DNA of 64,000 nucleotides from Lepisosteus oculatus (Eukaryota; Chordata; Actinopteri; Semionotiformes; Lepisosteidae). The notes beneath the pieces were generated by a model, which saw nothing but the letters and a program-made list of their open reading frames with translations, made no database searches and was not told the origin of the DNA. The position numbers and the translations under genes are program-made. The stretch covers positions 7,373,001 through 7,437,000 of the forward strand of contig NC_090703.1 in NCBI RefSeq assembly GCF_040954835.1. Reading direction: 5' to 3'. Within the stretch, counting starts at the first letter, position 1. Every line of letters begins with the position of its first letter. Positions 13,413-24,619 of this stretch are shown here, in pieces.

Positions 13413-13701
13413 TGATCTTGGAAGACAGCTGTAAGAAAAGGACACGTGAGCATGCAGTCAGGCCCTGCATGGAACAATTTCAAGAGACTGGGCTGCTCCT
13501 TTTTGTTAGAACGTTGTTGCGCATGTATTATCTCCCTGCGAGGACTGCTTGTTTAAGGAGTGTTTGAGCAAGGCAGTACCTTAGAACGTCAATCCACATT
13601 ACTATGGCAGCATCGCCTATCTGATGGTGGGCTTCCTTTTTGTCGAATTTCTTGACCTCTGGAAAGCAAAATACTTCCAGAATAGCTTTCTGAATAGCTA
13701 A

Positions 13702-14004
<303 letters not shown>

Positions 14005-14061
14005 TGAATGAGAGAAGTACTGGAGACTGACCAGCCATTCTTCCTCTCTCTCTCCTTCCAG

Positions 14062-14145
14062 GCGCTGGCCCTCCTGGTGTTCGGAGTGTGTGTGGGGCTG
14101 CTCAGTCTCTGTGTGATCGTTGTGACCTGGGTGGAGACCCCCTAG
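14062..14145 (+). CDS. slc38a6: slc38a6 last coding exon
   Basis: It encodes ALALLVFGVCVGLLSLCVIV, then VTWVETP and a TAG stop at 14143-14145. This is the final membrane helix and a very short C-terminal tail, as in human SNAT6. A long pyrimidine tract (TTCCTCTCTCTCTCC) precedes the acceptor. Confidence 0.9.
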   Translation, partial: ALALLVFGVCVGLLSLCVIVVTWVETP

Positions 14146-15170
14146 TGTTCATGGACCCTGATCTTCTGCTGTGGGGATCTAAGCTCCGCTGCTGGAGGGT
14201 GGAATTCAATCTCAGGTCCTGGGATACATTCTGGAGAGGGAGGAATCCCTACATCTAAAAATCCTTAGATCTGAATCCCTAGAAAATAGCACCGGTCCCA
14301 GTACTGATCCTTGGGCCTGGATTTATTATGTATTGGGCTCCTTTGTGGAGGATATCAGTAAGGATCGGAGTATTTTAAGATCCGGATTTAAAACATGTTT
14401 TTAAATGATGATGACATCTCTCCATTGCCAGTTTTTCCTGTATAGACGCTGGAAAGTATTCTGTATCTCAGTGCTCAACCAAATCTTCTTGAAGAGCTCA
14501 TTCAGGGATGTTGCTGTTGATTGCAAGTTTTTGTGTAATCCATGACTGGATGTTTGTCTAATACAGCATCCAGTCTATTACGAAGAGAGACACCACCTGG
14601 TTTATTATTGATTTGGCCTTTTAAATGCCATGTTTTATAATTTGTACCTCAGGTGATATGTTTTTATCCAAAGGCTGACCTTTTAAAGTGCAATTTCCAT
14701 TTTTCTATCACTTTTTTTTTTAAAAAAATCAGAGGGCTAGTCTATTTCACAACTTCTGCCTGTCCTCAGCTGTTCTGGGCTTGTGGTCACCTGGGTGACC
14801 CTGGGGAAAACTGCACCTTGTGTACTGACCATTTGTACAACACCCCTCTTCACTGCTACCTCAAATATTCCCGGTGTGCAGCATTCCTGTTACACGTCTG
14901 CATTTAATGATTGCTGGTTTAGTTTTTACAGCCAACTGGACAGAGAGGAGATGTGCTCTCCATTATATTGTGACTCTCACTCTAGGGTGCTTAAATTTCA
15001 CATTGTGAAACCAAAAAAGTAATTACACTCGTACAAAGGATTTTGTTTTGTTTTACAAATGTTTACAGTTGTAATGTTTTATATTTTTGCTTTGGATCGT
15101 GATTGTTTCCATGAAGGGAAAAATACTGACAATGATTACGAAAAGGGAATAAATAATGTTCATATTACAC
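14146..15170 (+). other. slc38a6: slc38a6 3'UTR
   Basis: A non-coding tail of about 1 kb after the stop codon. The first canonical AATAAA I see after the stop is at 15148-15153, so transcripts probably end near 15165-15180. The true end cannot be fixed without transcript data. Confidence 0.6.
15148..15153 (+). promoter_or_regulatory. Candidate poly(A) signal AATAAA
   Basis: A canonical hexamer about 1 kb after the slc38a6 stop codon, followed by T-rich sequence. The large minisatellite begins about 240 bp further on. Confidence 0.55.
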
Positions 15171-15389
15171 ACCGTTGGCTGTGGGAATGAATATTATTTA
15201 GAGAGCACTTACAAGAAGGGCAGTCCCACAGGACTAACCCTTGGCCTGTTGAATAACCGTGTACAGTGGAGCCCCGAGCATCATGTCTTCAGACTGTTAG
15301 CGTTGCCCTTCTCGGTCACCTGGGGTGACGTGTGGTGTGGGTCACTGTGGCAGTTAGTGCACATGGGAGAGCCCCCACGTGGCAGGGCT

Positions 15390-18300
15390 GGGGGGTACAG
15401 TGTGAGAGCCCCGAGGGGGGGGACTGGGGGTACAGTGTGAGAGCCCCGAGGGGGGGCGAGTGGGGGTACAGTGTGAGAGCCCCGAGGGGGGGGACTGGGG
15501 GTACGGTGTGAGAGCCCCGAGGGGGCCGAGTGGGGGTACGGTGTGAGAGCCCCGAGGGGGGGGACTGGGGGTACGGTGTGAGAGCCCCGAGGGGGGGGAC
15601 TGGGGGTACGGTGTGAGAGCCCCGAGGGGGCCGAGTGGGGGTACGGTGTGAGAGCCCCGAGGGGGGGTGAGTGGGGGTACGGTGTGAGAGCCCCGAGGGG
15701 GGGGGAGTGGGGGTACAGTGTGAGAGCCCCGAGGGGGCGAGTGGGGGTACGGTGTGAGAGCCCCGAGGGGGGGGACTGGGGGTACGGTGTGAGAGCCCCG
15801 AGGGGGCGAGTGGGGATACAGTGTGAGAGCCCCGAGGGGGGGATGAGTGGGGATACAGTGTGAGAGCCCCGAGGGGGGGATGAGTGGGGGTACAGTGTGA
15901 GAGCCCCGAGGGGATGAGTGGGGGTACAGTGTGAGAGCCCCGAGGGGGGGGCGAGTGGGGGTACAGTGTGAGAGCCCCGAGGGGATGAGTGGGGGTACAG
16001 TGTGAGAGCCCCGAGGGGGGGGCGAGTGGGGGTACAGTGTGAGAGCCCCGAGGGGGTGAGTGGGGGTACGGTGTGAGAGCCCCGAGGGGGGGCGAGTGGG
16101 GGTACGGTGTGAGAGCCCCGAGGGGGGGGACTGGGGGTACGGTGTGAGAGCCCCGAGGGGGGGCGAGTGGGGGTACGGTGTGAGAGCCCCGAGGGGGCGA
16201 CTGGGGGTACGGTGTGAGAGCCCCGAGGGGATGAGTGGGGGTACAGTGTGAGAGCCCCGAGGGGGGGGACTGGGGGTACGGTGTGAGAGCCCCGAGGGGG
16301 CGAGTGGGGGTACAGTGTGAGAGCCCCGAGGGGGGGTACAGTGTGAGAGCCCCGAGGGGGGGGACTGGGGGTACAGTGTGAGAGCCCCGAGGGGGGGGAC
16401 TGGGGGTACGGTGTGAGAGCCCCGAGGGGGGGGACTGGGGGTACGGTGTGAGAGCCCCGAGGGGATGAGTGGGGGTACAGTGTGAGAGCCCCGAGGGGGG
16501 TGAGTGGGGGTACAGTGTGAGAGCCCCGAGGGGGGGCGAGTGGGGGTACAGTGTGAGATTCCCGAGGGGGCGAGTGGGGGTACGGTGTGAGAGCCCCAAG
16601 GGGGCGAGTGGGGGTACAGTGTGAGAGCCCCGAGGGGGGGGGACTGGGGGTACAGTGTGAGATTCCCGAGGGGAGGCGAGTGGGGGTACAGTGTGAGATT
16701 CCCGAGGGGGCGAGTGGGGGTACGGTGTGAGAGCCCCAAGGGGGCGAGTGGGGGTACAGTGTGAGATTCCCGAGGGGGGGCGAGTGGGGGTACAGTGTGA
16801 GATTCCCGAGGGGGCGAGTGGGGGTACGGTGTGAGAGCCCCGAGGGGGGGGGAGTGGGGGTACAGTGTGAGAGCCCCGAGGGGGGGGGAGTGGGGGTACG
16901 GTGTGAGAGCCCCGAGGGGGGGGGGTGAGTGGGGGTACGGTGTGAGAGCCCCGAGGGGGGGTGAGTGGGGGTACGGTGTGAGAGCCCCGAGTGGGGGTAC
17001 GGTGTGAGAGCCCCGAGTGGGGGTACGGTGTGAGAGCCCCGAGGGGGCGAGTGGGGGTACGGTGTGAGAGCCCCGAGGGGGCGAGTGGGGATACGGTGTG
17101 AGAGCCCCGAGGGGGGTGAGTGGGGATACGGTGTGAGAGCCCCGAGGGGGGTGAGTGGGGGTACGGTGTGAGAGCCCCGAGGGGGCGAGTGGGGATACGG
17201 TGTGAGAGCCCCGAGGGGGGTGAGTGGGGATACGGTGTGAGAGCCCCGAGGGGGGTGAGTGGGGATACGGTGTGAGAGCCCCGAGGGGGGGGAGTGGGGG
17301 TACGGTGTGAGAGCCCCGAGGGGGCGAGTGGGGGTACGGTGTGAGAGCCCCGAGGGGGGATGAGTGGGGGTACGGTGTGAGAGCCCCGAGGGGGGGGGAG
17401 TGGGGGTACGGTGTGAGAGCCCCGAGGGGGGATGAGTGGGGGTACGGTGTGAGAGCCCCGAGGGGGGGGAGTGGGGGTACGGTGTGAGAGCCCCGAGGGG
17501 GGGGACTGGGGGTACGGTGTGAGAGCCCCGAGGGGGGGGACTGGGGGTACGGTGTGAGAGCCCCGAGGGGGCGAGTGGGGGTACGGTGTGAGAGCCCCGA
17601 GGGGGGGGACTGGGGGTACGGTGTGAGAGCCCCGAGGGGGCGAGTGGGGATACAGTGTGAGAGCCCCGAGGGGGGGATGAGTGGGGATACAGTGTGAGAG
17701 CCCCGAGGGGGGGATGAGTGGGGGTACAGTGTGAGAGCCCCGAGGGGATGAGTGGGGGTACAGTGTGAGAGCCCCGAGGGGGGGGGAGTGGGGGTACGGT
17801 GTGAGAGCCCCGAGGGGGGGGAGTGGGGGTACAGTGTGAGAGCCCCGAGGGGGGGGGGTGAGTGGGGGTACGGTGTGAGAGCCCCGAGGGGGGGTGAGTG
17901 GGGGTACGGTGTGAGAGCCCCGAGTGGGGGTACGGTGTGAGAGCCCCGAGGGGGTGAGTGGGGATACGGTGTGAGAGCCCCGAGGGGGGTGAGTGGGGAT
18001 ACGGTGTGAGAGCCCCGAGGGGGGGGAGTGGGGGTACGGTGTGAGAGCCCCGAGGGGGGGGAGTGGGGGTACAGTGTGAGAGCCCCGAGGGGGGGGAGTG
18101 GGGGTACAGTGTGAGAGCCCCGAGGGGGGGAGTGGGGGTACAGTGTGAGAGCCCCGAGGGGGCGAGTGGGGGTACAGTGTGAGAGCCCCGAGGGGGGATG
18201 AGTGGGGGTACGGTGTGAGAGCCCCGAGGGGGGGGGAGTGGGGGTACGGTGTGAGAGCCCCGAGGGGGGGGGAGTGGGGGTACGGTGTGAGAGCCCCGAG

Positions 18301-18570
18301 GGGGGTGAGTGGGGATACGGTGTGAGAGCCCCGAGGGGGGGGAGTGGGGGTACAGTGTGAGAGCCCCGAGGGGGCGAGTGGGGGTACGGTGTGAGAGCCC
18401 CGAGGGGGGATGAGTGGGGGTACGGTGTGAGAGCCCCGAGGGGGGGGGAGTGGGGGTACGGTGTGAGAGCCCCGAGGGGGGATGAGTGGGGGTACAGTGT
18501 GAGAGCCCCGAGGGGGGGGGAGTGGGGGTACGGTGTGAGAGCCCCGAGGGGGGGGAGTGGGGGTACGGGG
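15390..18570. repeat. Large G-rich minisatellite (about 90 units of 34-38 bp)
   Basis: A tandem array of the unit GTACGGTGTGAGAGCCCCGAG followed by a G-run of 4-10 bases, then CGAGTGGGG, ATGAGTGGGG or ACTGGGG. Unit length varies mainly through the G-runs. Sequence variants are GTACGG/GTACAG/ATACGG, GAGAGCCCCGAG/GAGATTCCCGAG and the spacer type. Blocks of several units recur in the same variant order (15800-15910 with 17637-17765; 16905-17000 with 17845-17940), so the array grew partly by duplicating multi-unit blocks. The plus strand has four or more G-runs within about 70 bp throughout, a G-quadruplex-prone pattern. It starts about 240 bp beyond the slc38a6 poly(A) signal. The long open frames inside it are a by-product of the repeat. 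Confidence 0.97.
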
Positions 18571-21500
18571 TGACAGTCCCAGGATGGTTACAGGCCCACA
18601 GACAGTTTGTAAGGTCTGTAGAGAGTGTCAGTGGCGAGGGGGCGTCGTGGGGAGAAGGAGAAAGTCAGGGCTTCTCCGAAGAAGTAAATCAAACCCAAAT
18701 GTACTGTAAGTTTCCAATTTTGATTCTGTTTAGATACTGTGTAACTGCTTAGCCCCCGGGGCTCCCCTGCTGTTTCCAATGTGGAGAATTAGGGGAAAAC
18801 AGATCTAGCGAATCCGCCTGCTCTCTTTCGAGGACTCTCGCTCGCCGGCTCCAGAGGAGGGGAGGGGCAGCTGCAGCAGGAGAGGGGAAGAGGCAGGAGT
18901 AGGAAACTACACGCAGCAGTCAGCAGTCGCCTGCTCCTTGGCCTCCAGCCCATTTTCACACGGTGTCGGAGAGCCTTGGAGTGGTCACCGCCAAGGTCCA
19001 GTGTGTGTCTCTTGCAGAAGGGACAGTTAGTCAAGGGATGACCCCAGGTGGCTTGAGATGCTCTTTCTGCTGCCTGTGCTCAAAGCTGTCGCCCCAGGTT
19101 TTGAGCAGATAAAAAGTGGCAGCCACACAGTACCTGCAGTTCAGAGGAGACTCTCATGAGAAGAGAGTCCCATGAAACCCAATTCAGTTCAAACGAGAGG
19201 AACAAACTTGAAATGCAGTCTGTTGTGAGTTGAGTCTGGGAGACGCTTAGCTCTTTCCTAGAATGGGAGACCTTTATCTACAAGAGCCACTCTCGTAAAT
19301 CCAGTCCGGCTCCATCCCAACATGTGAGATGAACCGTTCCTTCACTAGCTGAAGACGGGGAAGCCCTGATGGTAAGTCTTTACTTTCTAGTTTGAAGCGC
19401 ACCTCCAGAGAATTTTGTGGGGACTCGGGTTACCATAGAAATAGCAACAAAAACTGCACCGTGACATAATGCCTGTCCCCTCCCTGGTGGGTGGCACTCG
19501 GATAGATGCGTCCTGGGCTGCCTCGCTCTCGGCCTCTTCTAGCACCACAGTCAGGAGGCGCCAGCCAGTGCCCTCCTCACCTGCTTTAAATTTAAACTCT
19601 ATTTTCGCATGTCGTCACAGGGCTGCCATCGGCATTCTGAAGCTCAGGCGTGTTTCTATTATGGGACACGGGGTCCCTGGGTCTTGATCTTGGACTTTTT
19701 TTCAGCCCTCGCGAACGCCGAGGTGTGGGCCGCCGCGGGAGAGTTTCTGGAGGCGGCGAAAATAGATCGCGGTGCTTCTGAGCAGGACGGGCACACACAT
19801 CCAACTGCGCGTCGCTTGGCTTTTATCCCAGCTGAGCTCCTAATTACAGGCCTGGATTCAACTGCAAATGAATGTATTCAAGTGTTTTAAGCCCTTAAAA
19901 GGTGTCGAAGTTTAAGACGCCTTCCACTCTTTGATGGCAAATTAATAGTGATTAAGTGTAATAAGGTAATTATTACACTCGTTGAACTAAAAGAGACGTG
20001 ACAAAACTGCCACCTTGCAGGTCTGGGGTTCTTGGTCCGATTCATGGCTGGGCCACCGGCTTTGTGCAGTTTGCACTTTCTTCTCAGGTTTGCATGGGCC
20101 TTTCTAGTGATGCTTTGTTTCCTATCTCCTTAGAAAGAGGTGCTGGCTGGGTTTATGGTGTCTCTGTGCACGTTCTCTGGGGCAGACCATAGTCTGGTCT
20201 TTACCCTGTCCTTTGGGAATGGGTTCCAGGCTGCTTCGATCCTTTCCAGGAATGGATGAAGGTAAAAAAAAGAAGATCCTGTAAAAACCGACAGACAGTG
20301 TGACCAGAGTCCTGATATTTGGACACAGTGACATAGTGTGCCTGCTATTTTCAATAGTGTTAAGTAATGAGTAATGACAATTTCTGTGTTCAGTTTTCTG
20401 AACTTGTGTTCAGTTAAAAAACTGCTGATAGACACTTCTTTGGTCACTGCAAAATGTTACAAGTAATTTATAATCATCTGCATTTTTTAGGAGGTGGAAA
20501 AGAAAGGGTGAATTTCTCTAAGTTGTGGCCTACATGAAGAATTTGTGTAAGCAATTGAGAGCTCGGCTCCGAACTGTGAGGTCCTGAGCAGCAATAGTGT
20601 ACCCTGTCTGAAGACTGAGGTTCTGTCCGAGTGTGGCTACAGACACCCAGAGCTGTTGAGTCTTCTGATGATTCAGCCTTAAAATCCTGCAGTCAGGCGA
20701 CATCTTGTGGTGCTTGCGAGGAATGGAGAGAACCAGCCTCCCATTTTCCGTGACTGAACCTCTCTTTTGTGTTGCAGCCTGCACTGCAGGTCATGTTGCC
20801 GCTCCCTTCAGAAAAAAAAATAACATCGCAGACAGCCCTTTCTCATTTATCTGCGCCAAAATCCCCCCCCCCCCCAACCCCCTCGGTCGGATGGATGGTA
20901 TAAAAACTCATTATTTCTAAGTGCAGCTGCTGCAACAGAAGCGGGGTATTTCTTTCCATTTGCAATGGTGGAAAAGAAGCGTTGTCAAAAAAGCGAACAT
21001 TTCGATACATGGCTTCAAAGTGCTGCAGACACGTAGCATTTAAAAGTCAGTAATTGGATCATTATTGGAGTTGGAGAACACAGGGCGGCTGTCCGCTCTT
21101 CACACTGGGAGGGAAAGGCTTGTGTTTGTTTTGAAAATATTGTGCTGAGCTCAGGCTTGTACGCTGCTCTTCCAGGAAATCATTGTTTCGATGCCATGAC
21201 TCGGGTAAGAATGCACAGAGATTTAATGATTCACAGCACTGGGAGTTTAGCTTTAACATTATGGGGTTGTTTATTGCTTCAGGTCATGTCTGTTTTTTCC
21301 TCGTCGGTCTCCCTCCGGTTCTGACCCTGTGCTCTCCTCCAGTTCTGTGAGCCAGTGCTCAGCTCAGGGCTCCCCACAACGCAGCTGGCTGGAGATGTGG
21401 GTCTTCGTGCCGTCAGATATGGACAAACAGAATACCTCACTCTTCGAGCTGATGTTGTTTGGTCATCAGCCTTTCGCAGGACCTCGGAGAGAAATGGCGA

Positions 21501-23200
21501 ATTAAGAAACTTGATCAGAACTTGTGAGACACGGACGTGAGATTCTCATGTTTCTGAGGTGTGAAAAGAAATCTGACAACAGGTTTGCGTTTGATTGTGT
21601 GGTAGCTGTCCACTGTTATACCATAGAGGAGTTGTTAACATGCACTCAGAACTGTCCAAGAGAGCCTGTTTTGTCATTTGGGTATAGAAATCGGAGGCGG
21701 TCTGAAAATACACCCCTCCTGCAAATTTCCTCACAACTGCTTTAGTTTTTTGGGACTGATGCAATACGAAATGAACTCCCTATGCATAGTCACAACAAAC
21801 ACTGTTCATCCCAGAGTGGAAATTGGCCTGAATGTAAGTTCTGGAATGTGGGCTTGGACAAGTAGAAGCAGAATTCCCAAAATCCCTGGTTTTCAAATGT
21901 GTCAAAAATCTCGAAATTTTTCCTCTTGTGTTTTTTGATACAGCAGCTACATTTTCTAGTAACCACTTGTCATTTTGCGTTTTTGTCACTGCTGACAATT
22001 ATCTGATGTTGCTAGACGACAGGCTGCTGTTCTGTTCTTTCACAGCCAGCCCTGTGCCCGTTTGTCTGGTAATCGTCATTAATGTGTGTTCAGTCCTGAC
22101 TCACCTCTCCATTCAGAGAAGTCTGTAGGGCTTGGGTTAGCTCCTCACACAGTCTGGTCTCTCAGGAGACATGATCCAGGTCCAGGACTGAGCAGAGCCA
22201 TCATATAAATACCTCTCAGTGCCCGCTGGCACTGGCATAAGAAGAGTTAAAGAGATTATGATTCTAAAATCTCCGGACAGTCTCTTAAATCCTGCATTGG
22301 TCCAAACACAATGGTGATACCTTCATGGTAAAGAATGGAGTATTGAGCATCACTTCCCATTCTAAAAAGCTAGTTCTTGAACTGTAGGTACTTATAACAC
22401 TGCTATGTAATTTTAGTTTTTTGCATGCTTCTTTAATTCAGAAAAGAACCAATACATCACAGGCAGGCAGAGTGAATCATCTGTCTAATTACTATAGTGA
22501 CTCGTTAGCTTCACAAGTTGTCAAATTGAGCGTTGTAAATGGGATTACCGCAGTTTCTCAGGGATTAGTAACTATTGCCCTCTGCCTCTTCTCACACCCC
22601 TGGAAAAACAAAACAAAACCACTGAATTCTGAAAATCGCTCTCTTTTGTGTTTTCTTTCTCCATTCATTCCTCTGAGGGGGATTTAGAGCTCATTTTGTC
22701 CTTCTTGCATGGTAACATTCCCACAGGTAGCCTCATGAGAGACCTGCAGCGGTGAAGGCTACTAAATTGCTGCGATTATAACAGGCCTCTGTGATAATCT
22801 AATGACAGAGGGAATTGATCCATCCTCCTGACCTGCTCTTCGAGAGAACAATGGCCAGGTCTTGAACACAGCCTGCCCCTCAGTCCTAATGACAGGTACT
22901 GCTCTGACTGGCAGGCCAGCACTTTTAGTAGATCCGTCAGCGACAGAGGTATTCAAGGACTGCATTGTGTCTGCCATGGATGCAAGTGTAAATTAAATAT
23001 ACATGTGTGTGCAGTATGTGTGCATTTGTATGGAGAGAACCGGGAATTATCAGGAATTTCTTAGTAATTAATTTTGTCGGTGCATTAATATATGCTGTTA
23101 ACCATTTCTCACCTGATGAAAAGTGATTATTTTCTTTCAACTTATGAGAACATAAAATCATTTATAAATGAGGAGTCCATTCAGTCCATGTAACTCATTT
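18571..23200 (+). other. Intergenic sequence, no gene seen
   Basis: Sequence between the minisatellite and the LINE fragment, downstream of slc38a6. Short open frames show no family resemblance. Visible items are a C-run near 20861 and a 9-bp inverted repeat (GTGTAATAA / TTATTACAC) around 19957-19979. In particular I found no TMEM30B-like frame. Confidence 0.5.
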
Positions 23201-23830
23201 GGTTTTTTAGTAGCTAAGTACAACTACTCTTTCATTACCGCCAATATTCTGTTTTCATTTTTTAGTGCTTCCTTGTGTTTGGACAAACACAAACTTTTAA
23301 GACTTTTACATCAGTGACCTCTTGTGTCTCGGATATTTTTACTAAATGTACTAGCTCACATGTTACTTACCTGTCTGCATCATCTGCCAGGTCTTGGTCT
23401 AGTTTTACATTTGGTTCGAATCTTTAGAAAAGTCCTTTGTTGCTTTTACAGTACAGTTTGCTAGTCCTCCTATTTTGAGTTAATCTGTGAATTTGACTAT
23501 TTTTCTAACTACATGCTATAAAAGTGGAACAGCAGCAGTGGTCCTAGAACAGATCCCTGTGGCACTCCACTAATTATACCACTACAACTTGAACATTCAC
23601 CTCTTATCTGTACATTCTGTTTCCTTCTCATTAACCATCTCTCAGTCTAAATACGTGTTGTGTCCTGAGTGCTTTCGAACTGCAATTTGACCATCTTTTT
23701 ATGAATGATTTCAAAAACCTTCTGAAAATCTAAATACGCCTTATAATGTGCTCTGTCACCATCACTGCTTTAGAAAATGAGTTGAGGAAGACCTACCTTT
23801 TCTACGTCCATTCTGACTACTCCTTTCATC
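23200..23830 (-). mobile_element. CR1-like LINE reverse-transcriptase fragment (decayed)
   Basis: Reading the minus strand, 23510-23570 gives a GVPQGSVLGPLL-type motif, the RT active-region motif of CR1/jockey-group LINEs. Near 23800-23830 there is a decayed form of the upstream HGFRxGR motif. In between, a sequence like DFQKVFEIIHK corresponds to the LDFxKAFD region. Stops and indels disrupt the frame, so it is a dead copy. The downstream limit (about 23200) is uncertain. Confidence 0.7.
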
Positions 23831-23929
23831 TTTTTTTTGTGGATGGACCTCACTTTTGAGTAATACTTGAAGAGTTTTGAAAATTGACTGAGAAATAATT
23901 TTAATGATGGGATGTATCTGAATGCCGTT

Positions 23930-24436
23930 GCATACGTCTGAAGCTCAGCAGGTGTGAGCCTGCCCAGTACCAGCAGGGGAGACCTCCAGGAAAAGCTAAG
24001 GTTGCTGTTGGAAGAGGTGTTAGTTGGGCCAGCTGGGGGTGCTAACCCGCAGTCTGTGTGGGTTCTAATGCCCCAATACAGTGATGGGGACACTATGTTG
24101 TAAAAAGGCGCCATCTTTCGGATGAGACGTAAAACCGAAGTCTTGACTCTCAGTGGTCAATAAAAATCCAAGGGTGTTTCCCAAAAAGACTAGGGGTGAT
24201 ACCCTGGTGTCCTGGCCAAATTTCCCCCCCAGTCTTTACCAATCTTGGCCTCCTAATCCCATCTCTGAACTGGCTTCATCACTCTGTTCTCCTCCCCACT
24301 GATAGCTGGTGTGTGGGGAGAGTACTGGTCCACTATGGCTGCTGTCACATCATCCAGGCGAGGGCTGCACACTGGTGGTGGTGGAGGGGAGTCCCCATGA
24401 CCTGTAAAGCACTTTCAGTGGAGTGCACAAAGACAA
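23930..24436 (+). repeat. 5S rRNA-derived SINE (SINE3-like), nearly full length
   Basis: The head GTCTGAAGCTCAGCAGGTGTG, then CCTGCCCAGTACCAGCAGGGGAGACC, resembles the internal promoter half of 5S rRNA (GCTAAGCAGGG...TTAGTACTTGGATGGGAGACC). The body follows with AAGGCGCCATCTTTCGGATG, GAGACGTAAAACCGAAGTC and GGTGTCCTGGCCAAATTTCC. The 3' part is CTGGCTTCATCACTCTGTTC to CTGTAAAGCACTTTCAGTGG. The terminal GCGCTATATAA-ATT tail is missing, so the 3' end is truncated. The decayed LINE on the minus strand lies just upstream. Confidence 0.8.
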
Positions 24437-24454
24437 ATTGCAACCTTTTCTGGG

Positions 24455-24615
24455 GCTCTGGAATGGCTCAGCCAAGAAAGGCATTCATCTGAGCATGGGT
24501 TGAGCTCGATGAGCGCTGTTGAGGGTTCGAAACCTGGGTCCTGGAACTGGCAGCCAGTGCCAAGATTCCGTAGGAGCGGGAGGGATCGGCGGGCTGGAGT
24601 CTTCACAGTTTCTGG
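24455..24615 (+). repeat. tRNA-derived SINE head
   Basis: An A-box-like AATGGCTCAGCCAAGAAAGG is followed by the B box AGGGTTCGAAACCTGGG (a good match to GGTTCGAnnCC) and then a body with GGAGCGGGAGGGATCGGCGG. It directly follows the 5S-derived SINE. No tRNA-like 3' acceptor stem closes the fold, so it is not a tRNA gene. Confidence 0.6.
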
Positions 24616-24619
24616 CAGC

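Noticed and set aside
15316..16739. Two overlapping minus-strand frames of 427 and 461 codons with Ser/Pro/His-rich repeats
   Set aside because: Both lie wholly in the minisatellite, in different registers, and repeat the same three phrases. They are by-products of a stop-free tandem unit.
15390..18570. Regular repeats resembling a CRISPR array
   Set aside because: Units are contiguous with variable G-runs and no unique spacers, and the DNA is eukaryotic.
23940..24000. Possible 5S rRNA gene or pseudogene
   Set aside because: Only the internal promoter half resembles 5S rRNA, and a long SINE body follows. The same arrangement recurs at 53503-53790.
24470..24560. Possible tRNA gene (A box and good B box GGTTCGAAACC)
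   Set aside because: No closing acceptor stem or T-arm partner fold at the right distance, and a SINE-type body follows. Called a tRNA-derived SINE.
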